DNA from: Cohnella lubricantis
GTDB lineage: Bacteria; Bacillota; Bacilli; Paenibacillales; Paenibacillaceae
Direction of reading: 5' to 3'
Length of the DNA: 64,000 nt
NCBI RefSeq assembly: GCF_014212015.1
Contig: NZ_JACJVN010000006.1
Coordinates: 34,365 to 98,364 of the forward strand
In this document: piece by piece, positions 19,425 through 28,285 of the stretch
How the letters are laid out: each line of letters begins with the position of its first letter
Position numbering within the stretch: position 1 is the stretch's first letter
Translations under genes and position numbers: made by a program
Notes under the pieces: generated by a model
The model's database searches: none
What the model saw: only the letters and a program-made list of their open reading frames with translations
Told to the model about the DNA's origin: nothing

Positions 19425-19926
19425 TGGGATTGTTCCGCTGACTAGCCGGGAGACCGAGCTATTCGTTCATCCGCTATACGTGCGGCAGCAGTATAACCGT
19501 CCGGACGGACGTCTGGATGTATACATGGCCGGCGTCTATTACGGGACCGTCATGATGGATTTCAAATATCGCCCTCGTCACAACTTCTGGGAGAAGGACC
19601 GCATCAACACGATCGCCCGCACGAGAGAGATGAATCAGCTCATCGCCTACAGCGACAGCCGTTCGAATTTTCTCTATGGCGAGGATCGCCCTTCATCTGC
19701 TGCCTTTCAGCGGCTCAGTCCGGTTGCGGAAGTGTGGGCGTTGTATCCGGTGAAGGAAGGCCGCGAGGAACGGCCGACCTCCTCGCCGGATCACAGCCTG
19801 CGGCTGATTCCCTTAAGCCCGGGCGGGGACAATGAGCACGTCGTGCAGGAGTTCGAGCGCGTACTGAAGCAGCTGCTGCAGGACAGCGCGGGCTTTATCG
19901 AAGGGCTGCCTAAGATCGGATTCTAA
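19420..19926 (+). pseudogene. PD-(D/E)XK nuclease domain fragment (PDDEXK_7 / DUF2357-type)
   Basis: About 168 residues with nuclease features but no start codon or ribosome-binding site of their own; the open frame extends upstream only as a shadow of the previous gene. Key positions are RPDGRLDV, then MMDFKYRP (the D-x-K catalytic core), then MNQLIAYSDS and EVWALYPV with a C-terminal LIPLSPGGDN. This order matches the C-terminal nuclease of DUF2357/McrC-like restriction or defence proteins, which are usually 500-700 residues. The DUF2357 part is missing. It is most simply a deletion/frameshift remnant of a restriction-type gene fused to the upstream reading frame. Confidence 0.6.
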
Positions 19927-19980
19927 CCCAATTAGGGAGTTGAGGCGGCGAATATCCTTATTTGAAAGAAGTGATTCGCG

Positions 19981-20688
19981 ATGAACTTAGAATCTCTCAT
20001 GCAGGAACTCGAAGCGCTAGGCAAGGATCGGCTTAAGAAAATGTATCTGTCCAACGGCGCCCGCGAGCCGTTGTTCGGCGTAGCGACAGGCGAGATGAAG
20101 CCGCTATTCCGCCGGATTAAGATCAATCAGCCGCTGGCGGAGCAGCTTTACGCCACGGGGAACTACGACGCGATGTACTTCGCCGGCATCATCGCCGATC
20201 CGAAGGCGATGACCGAAGCGGATTATGACCGTTGGATGGACGCGGCTTACTTCTACATGCTGTCCGACTACGTCGTCGCCGTCACTTTGGCTGAGGCGGA
20301 TATTGCCCAGCAGGTGGCGGACAAGTGGATCGCCAGCGGCGAGGAGCTGCGAATGTCGGGCGGCTGGAGCTGCTACTGCTGGCTGCTGGGAAGCCGGCCA
20401 GACAGCGAATTCGAGGAGAGCAAGCTTGCCCGAATGCTCGACCAAGTGAGACATACGATTCATGCCGCCCCCGAGAGGGCAATATACGCCATGAGCAACT
20501 TCATCTACACCGTGGCGACCTCCTACGTGCCGCTCCACGATCAGGCGGTCGAGCTCGCGAAGGAGCTAAGCCCGATAGAAGTCCAGAAGGACAAGCCCAA
20601 AGGTAAATTGCTGAATCCGCTCGAAAATATTAACAAAGCCATCGCCAGAGGGCAGATTGGCTTCAAGCGCAGGCATGTTAGGTGTTAA
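19981..20688 (+). CDS. DNA alkylation repair protein (AlkD-like, HEAT repeats)
   Basis: 235-residue all-helical protein of the DNA_alkylation (PF08713) family. These HEAT-repeat glycosylases remove N3/N7-alkylated bases. Recognisable segments are YLSNGAREPLFGVATGEMKPL at the N-terminus, MYFAGIIADPKAMTEADYDRW, and a C-terminal basic IARGQIGFKRRHVRC. The translation start follows AAGAAGTGATTCGCG and is ordinary. It lies next to a broken nuclease gene but has its own downstream terminator. Some family members have lost glycosylase activity, so a DNA-binding role cannot be excluded. Confidence 0.85.
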   Translation: MNLESLMQELEALGKDRLKKMYLSNGAREPLFGVATGEMKPLFRRIKINQPLAEQLYATGNYDAMYFAGIIADPKAMTEADYDRWMDAAYFYMLSDYVVAVTLAEADIAQQVADKWIASGEELRMSGGWSCYCWLLGSRPDSEFEESKLARMLDQVRHTIHAAPERAIYAMSNFIYTVATSYVPLHDQAVELAKELSPIEVQKDKPKGKLLNPLENINKAIARGQIGFKRRHVRC

Positions 20689-20716
20689 TGGCCCCGACGG
20701 CCCAATTAAACCGAAG

Positions 20717-20759
20717 AAGCCCCCGGTCTATTGAAGGATCGGGGGCTTACTATTTTTTT
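20717..20759 (+). terminator. Rho-independent terminator of the alkylation repair gene
   Basis: 12-bp stem AAGCCCCCGGTC / GATCGGGGGCTT with one G-U pair and an 8-base loop, followed by ACTATTTTTTT. The xylanase remnant begins directly after the U-tract. Confidence 0.9.
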
Positions 20760-20761
20760 CG

Positions 20762-21057
20762 CCGGAACAGATCAACTACAATGCCGGTGTCTGGGCGCCG
20801 TCCGGCAACGGGTATCTGACTCTCTATGGATGGACGCGCAACTCGCTCATCGAATATTATGTGGTGGATAGCTGGGGCAACTATCGGCCTACGGGAACGT
20901 ACAAAGGCACCGTGAGCAGCGATGGCGGCACTTATGACATTTATACGTCTCAGCGGGTGAATGCGCCTTCCATTGACGGCACGCAAACCTTCACTCAGTT
21001 CTGGAGCGTCAGACAGTCGAAGAGAGCGACCGGAAGCAACGTCGCGATCACATTCAG
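20762..21057 (+). pseudogene. GH11 endo-1,4-beta-xylanase fragment (both ends missing)
   Basis: In one open frame the sequence encodes the core of a family 11 xylanase: [20 protein letters not shown], the catalytic-strand segment [14 protein letters not shown] (with the nucleophile-side Glu), [20 protein letters not shown], and [12 protein letters not shown]...SNVAITF. About 95 of the usual ~185 mature residues remain. The signal peptide, N-terminal strands and the C-terminal part with the acid/base Glu are absent. It has no start codon or ribosome-binding site. Its left edge abuts the terminator of the previous gene and its right edge runs into an unrelated gene fragment in another frame. 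Confidence 0.8.
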
Positions 21058-21492
21058 GAAGCGAACGGTTACCGATTGCCGACCGAAGCGGAATGGGAAT
21101 ATGCGGCAAGCGGAGGCCAGATGAGCGCGAATTATCTTTACAGCGGAAGCAATGACGCGAATGAAGTGGCGTGGTATTGGAGAAACGCCGGAGATCAATA
21201 TTTGTCGGGAGATTGGAATTGGCCCGCCATCGAGAATAACCATGATCGAACCCAATCGGTCGGCAGCAGGAAGTCCAACGAGTTAGGGCTTTACGATATG
21301 TCAGGCAACGTAAGAGAATGGTGCTGGGATTGGTTCGAAGACACCGAATATGGGAGCGGCTTGTTCCGGGCGGTGCGGGGCGGGGGCTGGATGGGCGACG
21401 TCGTCAGCAGCGAGTTAACTTATCGGGGCAAGTTCGAAGCGAGCGGCATGGGGCCCGATCAAGGCTTCCGTGTCGTTCGCAACGGCGATTAA
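21055..21492 (+). pseudogene. FGE-sulfatase-domain protein fragment (C-terminal half)
   Basis: 145 residues matching the C-terminal half of the formylglycine-generating-enzyme/SUMF1 superfamily: [20 protein letters not shown], then VGSRKSNELGLYDMSGNVREW, then VRGGGWMGD and DQGFRVVR. The N-terminal half is missing and there is no sensible start codon. It joins the GH11 fragment at about 21055 in a different frame. The Cys pair of true sulfatase activators is not apparent, so the parent was probably one of the many related FGE-like proteins of other function. Unlikely to be expressed as a functional protein. Confidence 0.75.
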
Positions 21493-21612
21493 GCCAAATA
21501 TTGAAATCTACGAAGACTCCGTGTATCCTTTGTGTTCGCGGGGCATGTCGATCGGCGGGGGGAGTTGGAGGGTCATGAACGATCGCAACTATGAAGTTCG
21601 CGAGGCAGGCTT

Positions 21613-22830
21613 ATGAACATCCTCGAAGACTTGTTGCTGCAAGTGGCGTTCGTCGTTACGCTGATCTTCGCCTACCAATTATTTTATTCGATCGGCTTCG
21701 GAAGATTACAGTATTTCAGGCTAACGCAGGCTCTTCTATTCGGAGTCGCGCTAGTGTTATGCATGACCTTTCCCGTTCATGTGACCGAACAATTGACGAT
21801 AGACATCCGAATCGTTCCGCTGCTGCTCGGCACGTTCTACGGCGGCTTCGAGACGACGCTGTTCCTATCTTTGCTCATTCTGCTCTATCGCGCTTACTTA
21901 GGGATGGATGGGGGATTCTATGGGACGACCTTGGCCGTGTTCATGTGCATTCCCATCTTCATGTACTTCCAGTCCCGATTCCTGCGAGCGGACAAGAACC
22001 GGAGGCTGCTGACAGCGATAGGGCTAACGGTCAGCTATTGCGTGTGCAGCTTCGTCTCCATGGCTCTCTTCATCGACATGTCCGATACGTTCTGGAGTGC
22101 CATTCTTCTGTACACGGCGGTGATGGCGGCCGTCGTGCTGATCTTCGTTGCCATGAACGAGACGATTAGGGAGACGCTCGCGCGGAACCAACAGAGACTG
22201 GAGGAAGCCAAGGACGCCGAGATCGCGTTTCTGCGATCGCAGATCCAGCCGCATTTTCTCTATAATGCTTTGAATTCGATTGCCGCTCTCTGCATGATCA
22301 ACCCCAGGCAGGCGGAACAGCTGACGCTCGATCTCTCCCGTTACCTCAGAAGCGGGCTCAACTTCAAGCAGATGGACACCTTCACCACCTTGGAGAACGA
22401 GCTGGAACTGACCAAGGCCTATCTCAATATTGAAAAGGTGCGCTTCGGCGATCGGTTAACCATCGAGTACGACATTCATGCCGATCCAGAGCGCCGAATA
22501 CCTCCGCTAATCTTGCAGCCGTTAGTGGAGAATGCGATCAAGCATGGGCTAATGTCTCGCGTCAAAGGCGGGACTGTCAGAATATCGATCCAAGAGACAG
22601 AGGATCGCCTTCGCTTCGCCGTCGAGGATAACGGATGCGGCATGAGTGAGGAGAAGCGGCATGGCGTCTTAAGACTCGATCCGGAGCGGAGAGGCATAGG
22701 GTTAAGAAATATAGCTCGGCGAATCAAGCTGATCTACGATGCAGGCCTTCAAATCGAGAGCGAAGTCGGGGTCGGCACGAAGGTGCGCTTCGAGATTCCT
22801 TGCTCGTTAGACAAGAGGAGAGTCGGATGA
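21613..22830 (+). CDS. Sensor histidine kinase, LytS-type with 5TM-like sensor
   Basis: 405 residues. The first ~190 form six or so membrane segments resembling the 5TMR-LYT/MASE-like sensors, with the conserved-looking TIDIRIVPLLLGTFYGGF loop. A short coiled linker leads to the LytS/YesM-type kinase core: phospho-His in FLRSQIQPHFLYNALNSIAA (about residue 215), N-box LQPLVENAIKHG, and G-boxes DNGCGM and RGIGLRN. Its stop overlaps the response-regulator start by 4 bases (ATGA), so the two are one unit. The signal is unknown; the surface-protein gene downstream is a plausible target. Confidence 0.88.
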   Translation: MNILEDLLLQVAFVVTLIFAYQLFYSIGFGRLQYFRLTQALLFGVALVLCMTFPVHVTEQLTIDIRIVPLLLGTFYGGFETTLFLSLLILLYRAYLGMDGGFYGTTLAVFMCIPIFMYFQSRFLRADKNRRLLTAIGLTVSYCVCSFVSMALFIDMSDTFWSAILLYTAVMAAVVLIFVAMNETIRETLARNQQRLEEAKDAEIAFLRSQIQPHFLYNALNSIAALCMINPRQAEQLTLDLSRYLRSGLNFKQMDTFTTLENELELTKAYLNIEKVRFGDRLTIEYDIHADPERRIPPLILQPLVENAIKHGLMSRVKGGTVRISIQETEDRLRFAVEDNGCGMSEEKRHGVLRLDPERRGIGLRNIARRIKLIYDAGLQIESEVGVGTKVRFEIPCSLDKRRVG

Positions 22831-23420
22831 TAAGAGCCATTATCGTGGACGATGAACCGTTGTCGGCGCAGCGGCTGAAGTACCTGCTGTCCGCATACGA
22901 AGATCTCGAGGTAAGCCATACGTTTCTAACCCCGCGCGAGGCGTACGATTATGTGCGTGCTCATCGCATCCAGGTAGCGTTCCTCGATATCTCCATGCCG
23001 GAGGTTGACGGGATGTCGCTGTCCCGCCTCATGCTGGAGCATGATCCTTCGATATCGGCGGTGTTCGTCACGGGCTATGACGATTATGCGGTGCAGGCGT
23101 TCGAAGTGAACGCATTGGATTACCTGATGAAGCCGGTGACGGAACAGCGGCTCGCCCAGACATGGGAGAAGATCAAGGGGAGATATGAGGGGGCAGCGGC
23201 TTCCGAGGAGCTGCTGGCCGCGGACACCTTGCTGACCGGACAAGAGACCCGAATCGTGCAATATATGACGGAGGGCTTATCCAACAAGGAGATCGCGGAT
23301 GCGTTGAACATTACGGCGGAGACGGTCAAGTACCATCTCAAGAACGTGTTCCGCAAGCTTGACGTCAACAACCGCGTGAAGGCGCTGCAGCGCGCCAAAG
23401 AACTGAAGATCGTTCCGTAG
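22827..23420 (+). CDS. Response regulator with LuxR-type DNA-binding domain
   Basis: 197 residues. The receiver has DDE at the N-terminus, the phospho-Asp in VAFLDISMPEVDG (about residue 54), a switch Thr in FVTGYDDYA and the Lys in YLMKPVT. It looks like the LytR/AgrA-type receiver, but the output domain is a LuxR/GerE helix-turn-helix (LTGQETRIVQYMTEGLSNKEIADALN, then TVKYHLKNVFRKL). I start it at ATG 22827, overlapping the kinase stop, with GAGGAG upstream. A terminator follows at 23451. Kinases of this type more often pair with LytTR or AraC outputs. Confidence 0.88.
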   Translation: MIRAIIVDDEPLSAQRLKYLLSAYEDLEVSHTFLTPREAYDYVRAHRIQVAFLDISMPEVDGMSLSRLMLEHDPSISAVFVTGYDDYAVQAFEVNALDYLMKPVTEQRLAQTWEKIKGRYEGAAASEELLAADTLLTGQETRIVQYMTEGLSNKEIADALNITAETVKYHLKNVFRKLDVNNRVKALQRAKELKIVP

Positions 23421-23450
23421 CCTGCAGCCAGTATAGTAGAAACGATCGCT

Positions 23451-23474
23451 TCCCCCCCATTCGGGGGATTTTTT
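23451..23474 (+). terminator. Rho-independent terminator of the kinase/regulator pair
   Basis: Stem TCCCCC / GGGGGA with loop CCATTC, followed directly by TTTTTTATT. Confidence 0.85.
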
Positions 23475-23533
23475 ATTATAGGAGAATCTTTTACATTAAT
23501 AGACGATGAATGCTCACAAGTGGGAGGAGAATC

Positions 23534-26500
23534 ATGCGTCGAATCTTGTCATTGTTGATGTTGTGCGCGCTGCTTGGCGGCAGCTTGCCCTTGCCGGCGG
23601 CTCATGCGGAGGCCGTTCAGAACAACGATTTTACTTATGCGCTGCAATTGGACGACACGTTCATGGTTACGGATTACTTGGGAACGAGCACGGAGGTCGC
23701 CATTCCGAGCGAATTCGAAGGCAAGCCGGTGACCGCGATCGGAGCGAATGCTTTTCAATCCGATCAACTGGAGCTAACAAGCGTAACGATTCCGCCCAGC
23801 ATTACGCATATAGGCGATTTTGCATTCGCGCGCAATCGTTTAACCGCTATCGAGATTCCTAGCGTCACGTACATCGGTAGAGGGGCCTTCCAATACAATC
23901 AGCTGCAGAGCGTTGAGCTCGGAGACGTCATCTTCATGAATGCCTACGCTTTCGCAGACAACCAGCTGGAACGCATGACAATCCCCGACAGTCTGACCTT
24001 GATTGAAGTAGGCGCGTTCCAACGCAATCGGTTGACAAGCGTATCTCTCCCGGAAGGATTGCGGCAGATTTATGAATCCGCGTTCGCCGATAATCAGTTA
24101 ACGACGCTCCAGATTCCGAGTACCGTAACCGCCATTTACGCCAGAGCGTTCGAGAACAACCGATTGGGCAACGTGGCGTTACCGCCGAACATCGATCTCG
24201 GCAGCGATAATGAGAACTCCGTATTCAGTAATAATCCGAAAGTGACGCTATATGATCCCGGCGGCGCATCGGTGAATAACCACGCCACGAAGTATAGCCT
24301 TGATACGATGCTTTGCACTTATACCATCAAGTATGACGGCAATGGCAGCACAGGAGGAGACCTGCCCGCGTCGACGGCTTACAGGTGCTATAAGCAGGCC
24401 TCCGCGGTTCCGGGCCAAGGCTCGCTAACCAAGGACGGCTACACCTTCAAAGGCTGGAACACGAAGCCGGACGGAAGCGGGACGAATTATGACGGCGGTA
24501 TATATCCGATTATTTATGGCATTCAGGATCGGTCCTTTACCCTGTATGCCAACTGGGAGTTGAACTCCTATCAAGTATCATTCGACCCGGGAGGGGGCGC
24601 GCCAATCGCCGATCGTCAAGAGATCCTTCACGGAGAGCATGCGGTCGAACCTCCGGCGCCGTCGAGGACGGACTACGTCTTCGAGGGATGGTATTCGGAG
24701 ACCGGTTATTCTCGCCCATGGGACTTCGACAACGACACGGTTACCGAAGATCGGACGCTGTATGCGAAGTGGAAGTGGAACGGACCGGCGACGATCGCTT
24801 CCGTAGAGCTGACGACTGATGGTGACAATGTGACGGGCGGCGATACGGTCACGATAACCGTCACGGTGAGGGACAATCACGATCTGCCGGTTGCGAACGC
24901 CGTCGTCAACCTGTCCAGCAACATGGGCCAATGGAAGCTTACGAACGACGGCGATATGTCGACGACAACGGATGCGAATGGCGAGATTACGGCCGAATGG
25001 ACGGCGCCTTGGGTAGAGGCATCAGAGCCCGTGACGATCACGGCGAGCGTAGACGGAACGATCGGCATGGCGGACAGCCAGACGATTCCGATCGTTCCGT
25101 CGGAGAAGTCCAATGTCCGGTTAAGCGGCTTGTCGCTTGGCTACGGCGAACTTGACTCCATCACGCTTAGTCCGGCATTCTCGGACGACACGCTCCATTA
25201 TGCCGCGGCGGATGTCGGCAATGCCGTGACGAGCATCGACGTGACGGCAACGACAGACAGTCAACTGTCCACGCTGACCATTCACTATTCGTCCGCCGCG
25301 AGCGGGTCAACCTTCGGCGTACCTGCAGGCAGCGGATCGGCTGTTAGCGTACCTTTGCAAACTGGCTTGAACCTGATTACGGTCGTCGTATCTGCGGCAG
25401 ATGGTATCCATACGCAGGCGTATACGATACTCGTGCGCAGAGACGATACGGCGACCAGCGGGGATTATGCATACAGCCTGAAGGATGAGGGCAGCGGGAT
25501 TGCGATTAAGAGGTACAATGGAACGGATTCGGACGTTGATATACCCGAGAAGCTAGACGGCTATGTCGTGACGGAGATCGGGATGAATGCTTTCGCGAAT
25601 GAAGAGCTAACTAGCGTCACGATACCGGATACGGTGACGACCATTTCTAGCTTCGCATTCAATAACAACTTGCTGACGGCGGTGACTTTGCCGAAGGCTT
25701 TAACGAGCATTGGGGACTATGCCTTCTACGGGAATGAATTAGCTGAAATAACGCTTCCCGATGGCTTAACGGCAGTGCCCAGCCATGCATTCGAAAATAA
25801 TCAGCTAACCTCGATCTCGATCCCAAGCAGCGTCACCCTGGTAGATGATTATGCGTTCTCTAACAATCTTCTTACCGAGGCGAATTTCGCTGAAGACGGA
25901 TTGCAGGAGATCGGTTTCGGCGCATTCTCCGACAATCAGTTGTCTTCTGTCATCCTTCCAAAGACGACTACCTACTTGGATACGAATGCCTTTATCAATA
26001 ACAAGCTCACGAAAGTGATCATGCCTGCGACCTTGCAGCTAGGGGATAACGTGTTCGGAGGGACGCAGAATGGACTAACGCTGGTGTTCCCGGCCGAAGG
26101 CGATAGAGATATGGTCAATTATGCGACGTCGAACGGATTCCCATTTGTAGCGAGTTATGTCCACGTTGAATATGACGGCAACGGCGACAGTCAAACCGAA
26201 GGGGAAGCGCCGGTCGACTACACTCATTACGATTATTATTCATCGGTTCCCATTCAGCCGAGCGGGAGCTTGAAGAGAGAGGGATATACTTTCCAAGGAT
26301 GGAGCACCGAGAAGGACGGCAGCGGACAATTCTATGAGGCAGGTAAAAGTTATGCTTTCAAGCTGATCGGCGGAATTGTTAAGCTCTATGCGGTATGGGA
26401 GCCTGCGCCATATTCCGTTTCGTTTGAGACGAACGGGGGAACAGTCGTTCCTGCGACAACCGTCAATGGCGGCGCTCTTCTTGCCGAGCCGACGCCGGCG

Positions 26501-28282
26501 CCGAGCAAGGCGGGATATAGGTTTGCCGGTTGGTACTTGGACCCGGACTATAAGACGAGATGGAATTTCGAGCAGGATACGGTTGCCGGGGATATGACCT
26601 TATATGCCAAATGGGAGAGCAAGCAGCTCGCGGTCAGCTTAGTAACGAGCGGCAACACGGTGTTCGGCGGCCAAGAAATCTCGGTTACAGGCACCGTTTA
26701 TGATGAAGACGATACGCCCCAAGCGAACGTCTCCGTTCACTTGAGCAGCTCGAGCGGAGGCATGTGGAGCGTATCGGAAGCCAGCGAGGCGACGGTGACG
26801 ACCGATGATCGCGGCACATTCGAGGTGACTTGGGAGGCTCCGCATGTATTCGATGCTGCAACGGCCGAGCTATCGGCAAGCCTCGATGGATCGAGCACGG
26901 AGCCGGCAACGGTGTCCATTCAGGTAAACCCGCTGCTAGGCCCGATTCTAAGTTCGGATGCCGGCTTAGCCGGCTTGACGTTGAGCGACGGTGACTTGAC
27001 GCCGGAGCTCCAAGCAGAGGTTACCAGCTATACGGCCGACGTCGGATATGCGACGAGCAGCGTCGCGATCATACCTGAAGTATCCGATGAGGCAGCAACG
27101 GTGACCGTCAATGGGAATGTAGTCGAGTCAGGTCAGCCCGTACAGATCGATCTGAATGTGGGTTCCAATTCCGTAACGATTGTCGTTACAGCTGAGGATG
27201 GTACAACTCAAACTTATGACGTAACCGTCAAGAGGGCCTCGGCTCCGATCGTCACGATCCCTGTTGCAAACGTCACGGTAACGAGCGTTCAATCCTCCGT
27301 TTATGAGGGTGACAGGCTGCAAATGATCGTCATCGTGAGTCCGGACGATGCCGCCAACAAGCAGGTGTCGTGGTCGGTGCAGAACGGAACCGGTGCGGCC
27401 GCCATCGACGAGAATGGACTGTTAACGGCCCAGAAGGCCGGTACGGTAACGGTTCAGGCGACGGCTCAGGATGGCTCAGGAGTAGTCGGAAGTCTAGCGA
27501 TCACGATCTATGAACGCCAACAAGACGGCGACCCGACAACGCCGACAGAGACAGACCCGACGCCGCCAATAGATAACGCGGGAACGCAACCGACTGCGAA
27601 GCCTCCGGTTCTTCACGTTGTTCCCGGCAGACCGCCGATTGACGTGAATGACGCGGAAGCGGTCCAAACGATGATAGAGGCACTTACGGCAAAATTCAAT
27701 GATCCTAAGAATGCGAACGCACCTGTGTTTCCAGATGCGGAAAACCACTGGGCGGCCGATAGCATCCGATTGTTCGCAAGGCTCGGTATTGTCCAGGGAT
27801 ACAGAGACGGGACATTCAAGCCGGACGCAAGCGTTACGCGAGGGGAATTCGCGGCGATCATCGTGAAGCTGTACCCGCTTGCCCAAGGAAGCGCGGCGTC
27901 GCCCGAATTTAGCGATCTCGGGAACGGTTGGGTGAGAGAGGCGGTCCTAACGCTGGCCGGCAACGGCATCATCAGCGGTTATGAGGACGGTACCTTCCGC
28001 GCCGACCGTGAGATTACGCGCGCCGAGATGGTGGCGATCATCGCAAGGATTGTGAATCTGGCTTCGGTGAAGCAAGAGAATACGGTGAATCTTCAGGATA
28101 TCGATCATGCGTGGGCTAAGGAGCAGATTCAGTTAGCCGCGAATACCGGAATTATCAACGGCAGAAGCGAGAATGCTTTTGCCCCGGAACAGAGCGCTAC
28201 CAGGGCAGAAGCTTTGACCGTGCTCTTGCGCGCGATCTTGCTAAGTCCTGAAATCGCACAGCTATTGGAGGGGATGAACTAA
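23534..28282 (+). CDS. Giant surface protein: BspA-type LRRs, InlB repeats, Ig-like domains, SLH anchor
   Basis: 1582 residues, signal peptide at about 1-25 (ending AHAEA). The architecture is duplicated. Block A has BspA/LRR_5 leucine-rich repeats (about 40-220), two InlB B-type repeats (about 258-412; GYTFKGWNTKPDGSG, VFEGWYSE...LYAKW), a Big_1-like domain (to ~520) and a cadherin-like sandwich (to ~635). Block B repeats the same order (LRRs ~640-865, InlB repeats ~870-1025, Big_1 ~1030-1130, cadherin-like ~1135-1235). A Big_2-like domain, a linker and three SLH motifs (about 1395-1575) follow. Start ATG 23534 follows GGGAGGAG. It lies behind a two-component system and is coupled to the next gene. 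It is probably an adhesin or polymer-binding surface protein. Confidence 0.87.
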   Translation: MRRILSLLMLCALLGGSLPLPAAHAEAVQNNDFTYALQLDDTFMVTDYLGTSTEVAIPSEFEGKPVTAIGANAFQSDQLELTSVTIPPSITHIGDFAFARNRLTAIEIPSVTYIGRGAFQYNQLQSVELGDVIFMNAYAFADNQLERMTIPDSLTLIEVGAFQRNRLTSVSLPEGLRQIYESAFADNQLTTLQIPSTVTAIYARAFENNRLGNVALPPNIDLGSDNENSVFSNNPKVTLYDPGGASVNNHATKYSLDTMLCTYTIKYDGNGSTGGDLPASTAYRCYKQASAVPGQGSLTKDGYTFKGWNTKPDGSGTNYDGGIYPIIYGIQDRSFTLYANWELNSYQVSFDPGGGAPIADRQEILHGEHAVEPPAPSRTDYVFEGWYSETGYSRPWDFDNDTVTEDRTLYAKWKWNGPATIASVELTTDGDNVTGGDTVTITVTVRDNHDLPVANAVVNLSSNMGQWKLTNDGDMSTTTDANGEITAEWTAPWVEASEPVTITASVDGTIGMADSQTIPIVPSEKSNVRLSGLSLGYGELDSITLSPAFSDDTLHYAAADVGNAVTSIDVTATTDSQLSTLTIHYSSAASGSTFGVPAGSGSAVSVPLQTGLNLITVVVSAADGIHTQAYTILVRRDDTATSGDYAYSLKDEGSGIAIKRYNGTDSDVDIPEKLDGYVVTEIGMNAFANEELTSVTIPDTVTTISSFAFNNNLLTAVTLPKALTSIGDYAFYGNELAEITLPDGLTAVPSHAFENNQLTSISIPSSVTLVDDYAFSNNLLTEANFAEDGLQEIGFGAFSDNQLSSVILPKTTTYLDTNAFINNKLTKVIMPATLQLGDNVFGGTQNGLTLVFPAEGDRDMVNYATSNGFPFVASYVHVEYDGNGDSQTEGEAPVDYTHYDYYSSVPIQPSGSLKREGYTFQGWSTEKDGSGQFYEAGKSYAFKLIGGIVKLYAVWEPAPYSVSFETNGGTVVPATTVNGGALLAEPTPAPSKAGYRFAGWYLDPDYKTRWNFEQDTVAGDMTLYAKWESKQLAVSLVTSGNTVFGGQEISVTGTVYDEDDTPQANVSVHLSSSSGGMWSVSEASEATVTTDDRGTFEVTWEAPHVFDAATAELSASLDGSSTEPATVSIQVNPLLGPILSSDAGLAGLTLSDGDLTPELQAEVTSYTADVGYATSSVAIIPEVSDEAATVTVNGNVVESGQPVQIDLNVGSNSVTIVVTAEDGTTQTYDVTVKRASAPIVTIPVANVTVTSVQSSVYEGDRLQMIVIVSPDDAANKQVSWSVQNGTGAAAIDENGLLTAQKAGTVTVQATAQDGSGVVGSLAITIYERQQDGDPTTPTETDPTPPIDNAGTQPTAKPPVLHVVPGRPPIDVNDAEAVQTMIEALTAKFNDPKNANAPVFPDAENHWAADSIRLFARLGIVQGYRDGTFKPDASVTRGEFAAIIVKLYPLAQGSAASPEFSDLGNGWVREAVLTLAGNGIISGYEDGTFRADREITRAEMVAIIARIVNLASVKQENTVNLQDIDHAWAKEQIQLAANTGIINGRSENAFAPEQSATRAEALTVLLRAILLSPEIAQLLEGMN

Positions 28283-28285
28283 GCC

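Noticed and set aside
21055..21492. FGE-like fragment as a functional sulfatase activator linked to the sulfation cassette
   Set aside because: It lacks its N-terminal half, a start codon and visible catalytic Cys residues, and lies 13 kb from that cassette.
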